Of a stretch of 64,000 nt of DNA, positions 19,439 to 27,533 are shown piece by piece. The notes beneath the pieces are model-generated. The model saw only the letters and a program-made list of their open reading frames with translations. It had not been told where the DNA came from and did not search any database. The translations under genes were made by a program, and so were the position numbers. Positions within the stretch are counted from its first letter, which is position 1; each line of letters opens with the position of its first letter. The DNA lies in contig CANCVB010000009.1 of assembly GCA_947381415.1 (NCBI GenBank), forward strand, positions 26,627 through 90,626, read 5' to 3'. Source of the DNA: Burkholderiales bacterium (GTDB lineage Bacteria > Pseudomonadota > Gammaproteobacteria > Burkholderiales > Burkholderiaceae_C).

Positions 19439-20347
19439 TCAATACGATGCAGACGCAAAGGCAGACCATTCCATGCGACTGGCTTGCGCCGCCCATGAAT
19501 GGGCTTGAACCGCCGCGACCACTTCAGGCGGACACAGTTGAGGGAAATGCTGACACATTTTGGCAATCATCTGCTGCTCGCGCTCGGCACTTTTACCCGC
19601 CAAAGCTTGCAAAATAACGGCTGCGCCATCGGCATTGGCATGTGGCACCGCACAACGCCAAATTTCAGGGGCAATAAAACGCCCTGCTGCCCATCGTTCT
19701 TGTACCAACAAAATCAAAATGACCGATAAGTCGGCGTTGTAGCGCTGGTCGATACCTTGTATCTGCCAAATTGACGAATCTAAGAAGAAAGCCTTGACAA
19801 TCATTTGGTTCCATGCCGCTTCGTCAAAAAACTCAAAGGGGTAAGGATGACGGTGCGACATGGCCTCGTACACCGGCCGCATGGTTGATCGAATGGCTTC
19901 GCGCGCCTTGGGCTCTAAGGCTTGCGGATGAGGAAACAAGGCAAAGCCTCTGAAGATGGCCAACAGTTCATTGATCTCTGAGGTGTCAACCAGCATACCC
20001 ATTTGTTGAACAAAGTCAGTCTCATCACCTTGGTAATACGCCAGCGTGAAGGCCATACGGGCGGTTTGGTCAACACTCCATTCTGTGGGATCCAAACCTT
20101 GACGCAAATTTTGGGCGGCTTGCAACTCAGCCGTGCTGGGGAGTAAATCTGCCTTGCCTAACTTGCGTGGTGCCATCCCCAGCGCCTTGAACCAACGGGC
20201 CTGCTCAGGCTTGGCTAGCAAACCCCTCAATTCAGTGTCAAACCAAGCATAGGCATCGGCAGACAAACGTGCTTGCAACCATGCACCCAACAAATGAATG
20301 GCTTGCGGGATTGAAGAAGGCGAAAGGTGGTGGTGTTGAGGGTACAT
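19439..20347 (-). CDS. eboA: EboA domain-containing protein
   Basis: Position in an ebo gene set (TatD/UbiA/sugar-phosphate cyclase/TIM barrel/phosphodiesterase); EboA-like RWFKALGMAPRKLGKADL, ARMAFTLAYY, EFFDEAAWNQMIVKAFFLDSSIWQIQGIDQRYNADLSVILI. Confidence 0.85.
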   Translation of the reverse strand: MYPQHHHLSPSSIPQAIHLLGAWLQARLSADAYAWFDTELRGLLAKPEQARWFKALGMAPRKLGKADLLPSTAELQAAQNLRQGLDPTEWSVDQTARMAFTLAYYQGDETDFVQQMGMLVDTSEINELLAIFRGFALFPHPQALEPKAREAIRSTMRPVYEAMSHRHPYPFEFFDEAAWNQMIVKAFFLDSSIWQIQGIDQRYNADLSVILILLVQERWAAGRFIAPEIWRCAVPHANADGAAVILQALAGKSAEREQQMIAKMCQHFPQLCPPEVVAAVQAHSWAAQASRMEWSAFASASY

Positions 20348-20353
20348 AAGCAA

Positions 20354-21223
20354 TCACGTGCCAGGAATGAATTTTTGGAACAAGCGACATGCCAAGTAAG
20401 CCAATACACAGGCAACCACCCAAGGCCAAGCACCGCCACTGAAAGCCACCGCCGCCGCATCAAGCAAGGCACAAGCCGCAATCAACTGTGCGACCGCTCG
20501 GGGGACATCGCCGCCTTGGCGACGCAATGCCAACAACCGCACCGCCAAGATATTGGCCACCGCCAGCAGCAACAAGGTCAGCAGGGCCAAGGGATTGACA
20601 ACAAAGTTAACCACAAAGATGGCAAAAGGCAAAACCAAAATCAACAGCGGCCAAAGTCGCTCTATGCGATCAAGGCTTTCTTGCTTAGCGGCATAGGTCA
20701 AGCCCGCGATGTGCGCAAAAACAGCCAACATGCCCCACAGCAAGGTGTCAGGTGTGTGCGGCACACATACCCAAGCCGCCAAGGCATAAACCAACGCACG
20801 GCAAGTGCCCATGATGACTGGCGAAAACACATTGCCTTTGTGCCAAGCGTTATACAAAAGAATAGCCAAACTCAATGCCGCCCCTGCTTGCACCGCCAGC
20901 GTGCCATAAGGCGCGATGATGACGATACCCCCCATCAACATGGCGCAACCCAAAGCTGAAACCGCCTTGGCTGAAATTTGTCCAGAGGGTATGGGCCGAT
21001 TGGGGCGTTCACGCGCATCAATGTCGGCATCGAATGCATCGTTGAGATACATACCCCCGGTGTAAAACAAGGTGATGGCCAACATCACCCACAACAGGGT
21101 GCTGACATCGGCCGCATGGCCAGACAAAAAGGCACCCGCCAAGACATTGGTCCAGACAGTGGGCAAATTGGAGACTCGGCCAATTTTCAAATAGGTGGCC
21201 AACCCGGTGCGCTGCGTATTCAT
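20354..21223 (-). CDS. eboC: UbiA-like prenyltransferase EboC
   Basis: GRVSNLPTVWTNVLAGAFL, YTGGMYLNDAFDADIDARERPNRPIPSGQIS (NDxxDxxxD); multi-TM. Confidence 0.9.
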   Translation of the reverse strand: MNTQRTGLATYLKIGRVSNLPTVWTNVLAGAFLSGHAADVSTLLWVMLAITLFYTGGMYLNDAFDADIDARERPNRPIPSGQISAKAVSALGCAMLMGGIVIIAPYGTLAVQAGAALSLAILLYNAWHKGNVFSPVIMGTCRALVYALAAWVCVPHTPDTLLWGMLAVFAHIAGLTYAAKQESLDRIERLWPLLILVLPFAIFVVNFVVNPLALLTLLLLAVANILAVRLLALRRQGGDVPRAVAQLIAACALLDAAAVAFSGGAWPWVVACVLAYLACRLFQKFIPGT

Positions 21224-22422
21224 GCCAGTAAAACCTTTTTCACAAACAACAGTTCACGTGCAATGGCTTGCGCCTTGGAGTCTGTTTTCAGCGCATCGGG
21301 CAAGACATCCCACGTGTAGGTTTCGACTTCCAGATGCGAAGAAAACCCTTCACGCTTGCAAGCCTCTAAGGTTTGTAGCAACTGGGCTTGGGTGGTCGAG
21401 ATGCTGCCCGCATCATGCAAGAAAACAGGGACATGGCAATGCACACGCCACTCACCTTGGGCTTGACCCGCATGAAAAGCGCTCAAGGCTTCAGGTAAAT
21501 CCACAAAACGCTTTAACGCGCCAGACTGCTCTACAACCACTTGATGCAAGTAAACCGCGTCGTCAAAGCCTTGCACCGTGGCCAGATGCTCTGAACCCAT
21601 ACGCCCTATCCGCACTGCACTGCTGAGTTGGATTTTTGCAATGGCAATATCAGCTTGTCTTAGGTCACGCAGGGCCTGGGCGGGGTCTTCAAATTCGACC
21701 GCACTGTGGCAGACATCAAAACACACACCCAAATGCGCCACCAAGGCTTGACGGGCCCTCTCGGCAGAACACGCCAAGAGCTTCGCCAACTCAGCCACGG
21801 CCTCTTCGCTACGCACATAGGTTTGGATGAAATGCAAAGCTTCTTGGGTGGTCTCCAAATAGCAAGAAGGTTCGGGCTCTAAGGCCAAGGCAATGTGTTT
21901 TCCTGTTTGGTGCGCTGTCTGCACCATGTGGGCCACGCACTGCATCAAGTGACGCAACACAGAGGACATCGCGTCTGGGGCATCGGCTGCATGGCGAAAA
22001 CCGACCGGCACGGTAGAAATACTGCCATCCACGCCTTCAGGCAACAACGCAGCCAAAATATCGATACACGCCAAGGTGTAACGCACCCGCTCTGTGTGTG
22101 TCCAATCTGGGGCGTAAACATCTTGCTTGACAGGCACCCCATGGAAGGTGCCGTAGGGGAACGCATTGAGGGTAAAGACATAGGCGTTGAGTGACTCCAA
22201 CTGTGCCTGTAAAGCCTGTAATGCTTGAGGCTCATGGAGGCTGAAAGCAGCCTGACCGGACAAGCGCAACCCTATACCCATGGGAGCGCCGTCGGCAACG
22301 GCGTCACGAATGGCTGGGACAAATTCGTTGAGACTCTGGCTTACCGCATCCCAACTCTCGCCTGCATGAATATTGGTGCAGTAAGTGAGATGCGGTTGAT
22401 GGCTAAGCCGTTTGAGTTGCAT
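21220..22422 (-). CDS. eboE: Xylose isomerase-like TIM barrel protein, EboE (metabolite traffic protein family)
   Basis: HLTYCTNIHAGESWDAVSQSL, NAFPYGTFHGVPVKQDVYAPDW, ALEPEPSCYLETTQEAL, GVCFDVCHSAVEFEDPA, SSHLEVETYTWDVLP. Confidence 0.88.
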   Translation of the reverse strand: MQLKRLSHQPHLTYCTNIHAGESWDAVSQSLNEFVPAIRDAVADGAPMGIGLRLSGQAAFSLHEPQALQALQAQLESLNAYVFTLNAFPYGTFHGVPVKQDVYAPDWTHTERVRYTLACIDILAALLPEGVDGSISTVPVGFRHAADAPDAMSSVLRHLMQCVAHMVQTAHQTGKHIALALEPEPSCYLETTQEALHFIQTYVRSEEAVAELAKLLACSAERARQALVAHLGVCFDVCHSAVEFEDPAQALRDLRQADIAIAKIQLSSAVRIGRMGSEHLATVQGFDDAVYLHQVVVEQSGALKRFVDLPEALSAFHAGQAQGEWRVHCHVPVFLHDAGSISTTQAQLLQTLEACKREGFSSHLEVETYTWDVLPDALKTDSKAQAIARELLFVKKVLLA

Positions 22423-22426
22423 GGCA

Positions 22427-23638
22427 TCAAAGGTGCTGTTTCAGCCAAGCAATGGATTCGGTCACCCAGGTGTCATTGATTTCATGGACCTCAATGCCCT
22501 TGCCAATGCCCGCCAGCAAGGTAATGGTGAGTTCACCACCCAAGTGTTCGCGGAAATCTGCCAAACCTTGCAGAACAGCCAATTGACCTTTGGCGTTACG
22601 CGTTTCAAGTTGGTTGTTCCATAGCTTGAAACCCAAGGACGTGAGCAAGCGGTGAACTCGCAGGTCTTCTCCCGCAGGCAATAAGCCAGCCAATACCGAG
22701 TAATGCGCATCCAAGGCGATGCCGATGGCAACCGCCTCGCCGTGGCTGAGTTCGTGCTGGACTGTCATGCGTTCCAACTTGTGCGCAACCCAGTGCCCGT
22801 AGTCCAATGGTCTGGCCGACCCAGACTCGAAAGGGTCACCGCCCAAGGCGATCTGGTTCATGTGAATCTGGGCTGATCGCTTGATCAAATACGACAAAGG
22901 GACCGTCTCAAAGCGAGCCAAGGCTTGCACATTGTTTTCAAGCCAAGTGAAGAAAGTGCCATCTCGAATCAAGGAGACTTTGACCGCCTCAGACATGCCG
23001 CAACGCTTTTCACGCTCAGGCAAAGAATCAATGAACACACCGTCGTTGATGACAGCCCAAGGTGGCGCAAAAGTACCCACCAAGTTCTTCAAACCCAACC
23101 AGTTGACGGCATTTTTCACGCCCACGCCGCTGTCGTCTTGCCCAAGAACCGTGGTGGGAAAGCGAATGTGCCGAACACCGCGGTGAAAGATAGCAGCGGC
23201 ATAACCCACGGCATCCAAAATCGCGCCACCCCCAATGGCCAAGGCATAGGAGTGCCTGTCAATCGCTTTGTCTGACAGTATTTTTAGCAGCTTAGAAATC
23301 AATTCAGGGTCGTTTTTGCAATCTTCTCCACCTTGCAAGATGACCGCTTCACCCACCAGTTCGATGTGTTCGGCATGGGCCCCGAAGTACGCCTGAATCT
23401 GTCCCAGCAAGTTGGGTAAGGCTTGGGCAACGCCACCATCGATAAAGACGGCTACACGGTGGCGCTTGTGTGCTTCACGACGGCGCAAAACATCCAGCAA
23501 ATGGGTATTGATGGGATCAAAAGCATGCCGTGTAAACACCACAGGGTAGGCGTACTCCACCGCAAAACTTTGCACCTGCACGCTGTCGCTCACAGTGTCT
23601 GGCGCTAGCGTTTCAATGGATGGTGCTCGGGCATTCAT
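22427..23638 (-). CDS. eboD: 3-dehydroquinate synthase-like sugar phosphate cyclase, EboD
   Basis: GGGAILDAVGYAAAIFHRGVRHIRFPTTVLGQDDSGVGVKNAVNWLGLKNLVGTFAPPWAVINDGVFIDSLPEREKRCGMSEAVKVSLIRD. Start at 23638 has an upstream AGAGGAAG. Confidence 0.88.
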   Translation of the reverse strand: MNARAPSIETLAPDTVSDSVQVQSFAVEYAYPVVFTRHAFDPINTHLLDVLRRREAHKRHRVAVFIDGGVAQALPNLLGQIQAYFGAHAEHIELVGEAVILQGGEDCKNDPELISKLLKILSDKAIDRHSYALAIGGGAILDAVGYAAAIFHRGVRHIRFPTTVLGQDDSGVGVKNAVNWLGLKNLVGTFAPPWAVINDGVFIDSLPEREKRCGMSEAVKVSLIRDGTFFTWLENNVQALARFETVPLSYLIKRSAQIHMNQIALGGDPFESGSARPLDYGHWVAHKLERMTVQHELSHGEAVAIGIALDAHYSVLAGLLPAGEDLRVHRLLTSLGFKLWNNQLETRNAKGQLAVLQGLADFREHLGGELTITLLAGIGKGIEVHEINDTWVTESIAWLKQHL

Positions 23639-23707
23639 AACAGCTTCCTCTTTTTGAATTCTGGGGTAAGGGGTAATGACATCGGTCAAGGATGGGGTTG
23701 CGCTCAA

Positions 23708-25114
23708 TCAATTCGCCTCTTGGCTGACAGGGGACGAGACGCCAAAAATATGTTGCAAAGCCATGGCTTTGATATCCGTGGCAGACACAGTGTCAGCAAG
23801 CAAATGGGGCATGTCGCTCATGACCAAGGGACCATCCAGCGGGTCGTCGGTGGGGCGACCATGTGAGCCTTTGACCAAATGGGCATCCAAAGGAATGACG
23901 TCGAGCAACATGCGAAAGCCCAGTATTTTTTTCAATAATTTCCACACAATATAAAGCTTGGGAAATGCCAACTTAGGGTCGAGAAACAACTCAACGGGGT
24001 CATACCCTGCTTTTCGATGAATTTCTACTGTGCGTGCAAAGTCTGGGGCCAATGCATCATCTAACCAAAAATAATAGGTAAACCATGAACGCGCATCTGA
24101 CATAACCACCAACTCGCCGCTTCTCTCATGGGCAATATGGTGCGCGGCTTGTTCATTTTTATCCCAAACCGATTCAACGCCAGGAACAGCGAGCAGCAAG
24201 GCTTTGACCTGAGGAATCAGCGCAGGGTCACGCACATAGACATGGGCAATTTGGTGATCGGCCACCGCAAACACTTTGGACGTCGTCGGGTCAAGCATTT
24301 CATGCCCATCTTCCATGCGGACATTAAGCCACCCTTGGCGACGAATCTCTCGGTTAATGTGAATGGGTCGATCAACCTCGGTGATACCGTATTCGGACAA
24401 AACCATGACACGGCGACCATGTTTTTGCGCGAAATCGATCAAATCACCCACGACCGCATCGACCTCTCGCAAAGACTTGGCCACAGCAGGATGGTTTTCG
24501 TTGGGACCAAAACGCTGCATATCGTAATCAAGGTGCGGCAAATAGACCAAGGTAAGCGTTGGGTCAAAGTCGGTAATGGCCAATTCGGAGGCCTTGGCGA
24601 TCCAACGCGTAGAGGCGATATTGGTATTGGGCCCCCAAAAGTTGAACAAGGGGAATTTGCCCAAACGTGCGCTTAGCTTCTCTCGCCAATCGGTAGGAAC
24701 GGTAAAGCAGTCTGGCAACTTTCGACCATCGGCTTTGTAAATCGGCCTGGGCGTCGCACCGTAGTCATGCGATGACGCCATGTTGTACCACCAGAACATA
24801 TTGGCGCAGGTAAAGCGCGGGTCTCTTGCTTTGCCAGCTTCCCAAATTTTTTCACCGTTCACCAGTCGATTGGATTGACGCCAAAACCAAATCTCTTGCA
24901 AATCGCGAAACAGCCATCCATTGGCCACCACACCCGTTTGGTCTGGTGCCAAACCCGTCATGAACGTGGCCTGGGTCGTGCATGTCAATGCAGGCAAGGT
25001 TGTGGTCAATGGTCGCATGCCACCTTGACGGGCGAATGCAGACAAGCGCGGGGTGTTGGGGCCCAGGTGCCGAGGCGTTAATCCCACCACATTAAGAACA
25101 ATCAACGGTTGCAT
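23708..25114 (-). CDS. eboF: Type I phosphodiesterase / nucleotide pyrophosphatase (alkaline phosphatase superfamily), EboF-like
   Basis: TTLPALTCTTQATFMTG nucleophile region, VYLPHLDYDMQRFGP, VMVLSEYGITEV, AVADHQIAHVY metal-ligand motifs. Confidence 0.85.
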   Translation of the reverse strand: MQPLIVLNVVGLTPRHLGPNTPRLSAFARQGGMRPLTTTLPALTCTTQATFMTGLAPDQTGVVANGWLFRDLQEIWFWRQSNRLVNGEKIWEAGKARDPRFTCANMFWWYNMASSHDYGATPRPIYKADGRKLPDCFTVPTDWREKLSARLGKFPLFNFWGPNTNIASTRWIAKASELAITDFDPTLTLVYLPHLDYDMQRFGPNENHPAVAKSLREVDAVVGDLIDFAQKHGRRVMVLSEYGITEVDRPIHINREIRRQGWLNVRMEDGHEMLDPTTSKVFAVADHQIAHVYVRDPALIPQVKALLLAVPGVESVWDKNEQAAHHIAHERSGELVVMSDARSWFTYYFWLDDALAPDFARTVEIHRKAGYDPVELFLDPKLAFPKLYIVWKLLKKILGFRMLLDVIPLDAHLVKGSHGRPTDDPLDGPLVMSDMPHLLADTVSATDIKAMALQHIFGVSSPVSQEAN

Positions 25115-25143
25115 AAAAAACCCAATGCCGGTGAGTAAGCTGT

Positions 25144-26256
25144 TTAGCGAATCACGTTAGCGTCTACTTGACGGGTGAGCACTTTGGGCTCTTGGCCACG
25201 CAACACTGAGTTGCCCTCGTAAAGCGTGCGCTGGTCGATGGCCTGGGGTTTGAGCCAATGGTCCTCTTGCATTTCACCGTTCAAACCGTAAATGGCCAAG
25301 GCATTTTTATAAACCACTTGGTGAATGATGTCTGCAGAGATGCCTTTATCTGCCATTAAACGAGCGGTTTTGGGCACAGCCAAAGGATCAGAAACGCCCC
25401 AATCACAAGACGAGTCAACTATGACGCGCTCAGAGCCATATTGCTGAACCAAAGCAGCCAAGCGTTCGTTGCCCATTTTGGTTGAGGGGTAAATCGTAAA
25501 AGCACACCAATACCCTCGATCGAGTACCTCACGCACGGTTTCCTCGTTGTTGTGATCAATCACGCAACGGGCTGGGTCAAAGCCATGCTCTTCCAAAACA
25601 TCCATGGTGCGTTGCGTACCACGTGTTTTGTCGCGATGCGGCGTGTGGATCATGATGGGAAGATCGTATTCTTTGGCCATCTCAATTTGGGCGCGCAAAG
25701 CTTTGTCTTCTTGCGGCGTTTGCTCGTCATAACCAATTTCACCAACAGCAACCACGCCCTCTTTGGTCAGGTAACGCGGCAAGACAGCCAAAACCTGCTC
25801 AGCCAAGGCTTCGTTGTTGGCCTCTTTGGGGTTCAAACCAATGGTGCAGTAGTGACGAATCCCAAACTGGCCCGCACGAAAACGCTCAAAGCCCGTGATG
25901 GTTGAAAAGTAATCGACAAAGGTACCGACGTTGGTTCGCATTTGACCCAACCAAAAAGCCGGCTCAATCACAGCCACGATGCCTGCTTGGGCCATGGCTT
26001 CGTAGTCGTCAGTGGTGCGCGCGGTCATGTGGGCGTGGGGATCAATCATCATGCCCAAGCCACCGGTTGGGATTGCACGAAAATCTTTTTTGAAGCCTTC
26101 TAAACGACTGGCGTCATCCATGATTTTTTGCAACATGCTGGGCGATAAAGCGCCATTGCAACAAGGACAAGCAACCGACTTTCCGGCAAACATTTCTTCG
26201 ATAGCGGAAGCATTGACCTGAACATCAGATCCTGTAGATGGGGTTGGGGTCGTCAT
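25144..26256 (-). CDS. eboB: TatD-family metal-dependent hydrolase, EboB
   Basis: MIDPHAHMTARTTDDYEAMAQAGI, GEIGYDEQTPQEDKALRAQIEMAKEYDLPIMIHTPH, CVIDHNNEET, IVDSSCDWGVSDPL. Confidence 0.87.
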   Translation of the reverse strand: MTTPTPSTGSDVQVNASAIEEMFAGKSVACPCCNGALSPSMLQKIMDDASRLEGFKKDFRAIPTGGLGMMIDPHAHMTARTTDDYEAMAQAGIVAVIEPAFWLGQMRTNVGTFVDYFSTITGFERFRAGQFGIRHYCTIGLNPKEANNEALAEQVLAVLPRYLTKEGVVAVGEIGYDEQTPQEDKALRAQIEMAKEYDLPIMIHTPHRDKTRGTQRTMDVLEEHGFDPARCVIDHNNEETVREVLDRGYWCAFTIYPSTKMGNERLAALVQQYGSERVIVDSSCDWGVSDPLAVPKTARLMADKGISADIIHQVVYKNALAIYGLNGEMQEDHWLKPQAIDQRTLYEGNSVLRGQEPKVLTRQVDANVIR

Positions 26257-26371
26257 ATCTTCCTCATGAACTGGCCATACATCGGTCGAGCAATGCTCGG
26301 CTGAGAGCCTTTAATCATAGCACCAGGGGGCCTATCTGCCCCTAAGGGAAAGCCCCTCTTTCAGAGGAGAG

Positions 26372-26755
26372 TCAAGGTTTTGGACGAGATTTGTTGGGCT
26401 CAGCGGTTGACTTCACTTGGTCCGCAGGGTGTTGGGTCATTTGCCCCATAAATTGACCACCGCGCTCGATCTCTATTTCTGCGTAATCCAACTTGCCGGA
26501 CACAGCCCCGTTACGGTGAATCATGATGTGCTCATGGCAAACAATGTTTTGGGCCAGTGATCCGTGAACATCGATGGTGTGGGCATCTATGCTGCCTGAC
26601 ACACTGCCTTGTACACCGATGTGTAAATCATGCACCGTGATTTCACCCGAAACCACGCCATTGACAGTGGCACGCCCAGGAGCTGTGATCGAGCCAACAA
26701 AAGTGACACCTTCGCCAATGATCAAACTGCTTGCTGAGGGAGTTGTATCAGCCAT
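26372..26755 (-). CDS. Bactofilin (second copy in window)
   Basis: IIGEGVTFVGSITAPGRATVNGVVSGEITVHDLHIGVQGSVSGSIDAHTIDVHGSLAQNIVCHEHIMIHRNGAVSGKLDYAEIEIERGGQFMGQM. Confidence 0.9.
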   Translation of the reverse strand: MADTTPSASSLIIGEGVTFVGSITAPGRATVNGVVSGEITVHDLHIGVQGSVSGSIDAHTIDVHGSLAQNIVCHEHIMIHRNGAVSGKLDYAEIEIERGGQFMGQMTQHPADQVKSTAEPNKSRPKP

Positions 26756-27006
26756 GTCATACCTTTGAATTAAAAATGACGGGAAAAATTAACCTTCCAA
26801 TAATTCTAATGAGAAAATTAGCCTAAATCGCCATGAGAATTATCAAAAAATAAGTTTTGTTGCATTATTTTGAATGCTAAATTATCCATATCAAAAGCTA
26901 AGCTTAGAAATGGTTGATTTACCACCTCAAGTCAGTCGTTTTCGATCCGATTAAAGTGGAACAAGTCTTGCTTGTAAACTATGGAAACTATTAGATTTTT
27001 TGACAA

Positions 27007-27525
27007 ATGAATACAAAAGGAATGACGAAATACCTGATCATGGTGATGTTGATGACCTGCATCAACATCCCATTGTTCTTCTATTCCCGATCATTTTTGA
27101 CACCGAAGCACCTTACAGAAGACGTTTCAGCAACCGAGCAAGGCTTGGCGTCAGATAAACCATCGCACCACGACGCCGAACCTGCCGATCACAGCAAAAA
27201 TGCATCTGCCCAAGACCAGTCTGGAGAAAGTCTGGCTTTGGAGCCCAAACCAGAACCGCCGTCTTTGGCCACTTTATACCGTCCGCCGCTTCTTGGAAAA
27301 TGCAAAAAATTGTTTGAACGTTTCATGAGACAAACGGACCCCGACAAACCTTTTCGCGCATTTGTTTACAGTTTTGATGGGGAAACCGCTTACTGCGCGG
27401 GCGCCGTCACTGACAAAAGCCAAGAAAAAGCCGAAGAAATTGCCAAACGAGATTGCGAAGAAAACCAAGCCAGCACAGGCAAGTATTCTCCTTGTCGAAT
27501 TTACACATCAGAAGAAACTAACTAG
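27007..27525 (+). CDS. Hypothetical membrane-anchored protein with Cys-containing C-terminal domain
   Basis: N-terminal TM TKYLIMVMLMTCINIPLFFYS; acidic linker; C-terminal DGETAYCAGAVTDKSQEKAEEIAKRDCEENQASTGKYSPCRIYTSEE. Confidence 0.65.
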   Translation: MNTKGMTKYLIMVMLMTCINIPLFFYSRSFLTPKHLTEDVSATEQGLASDKPSHHDAEPADHSKNASAQDQSGESLALEPKPEPPSLATLYRPPLLGKCKKLFERFMRQTDPDKPFRAFVYSFDGETAYCAGAVTDKSQEKAEEIAKRDCEENQASTGKYSPCRIYTSEETN

Positions 27526-27533
27526 GTAAAGCC

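Noticed and set aside
26257-26371. Hairpin CCTCT-TTC-AGAGG as a terminator between bactofilin and eboB
   Set aside because: Only 5-bp stem and an interrupted T tract; too weak to call.
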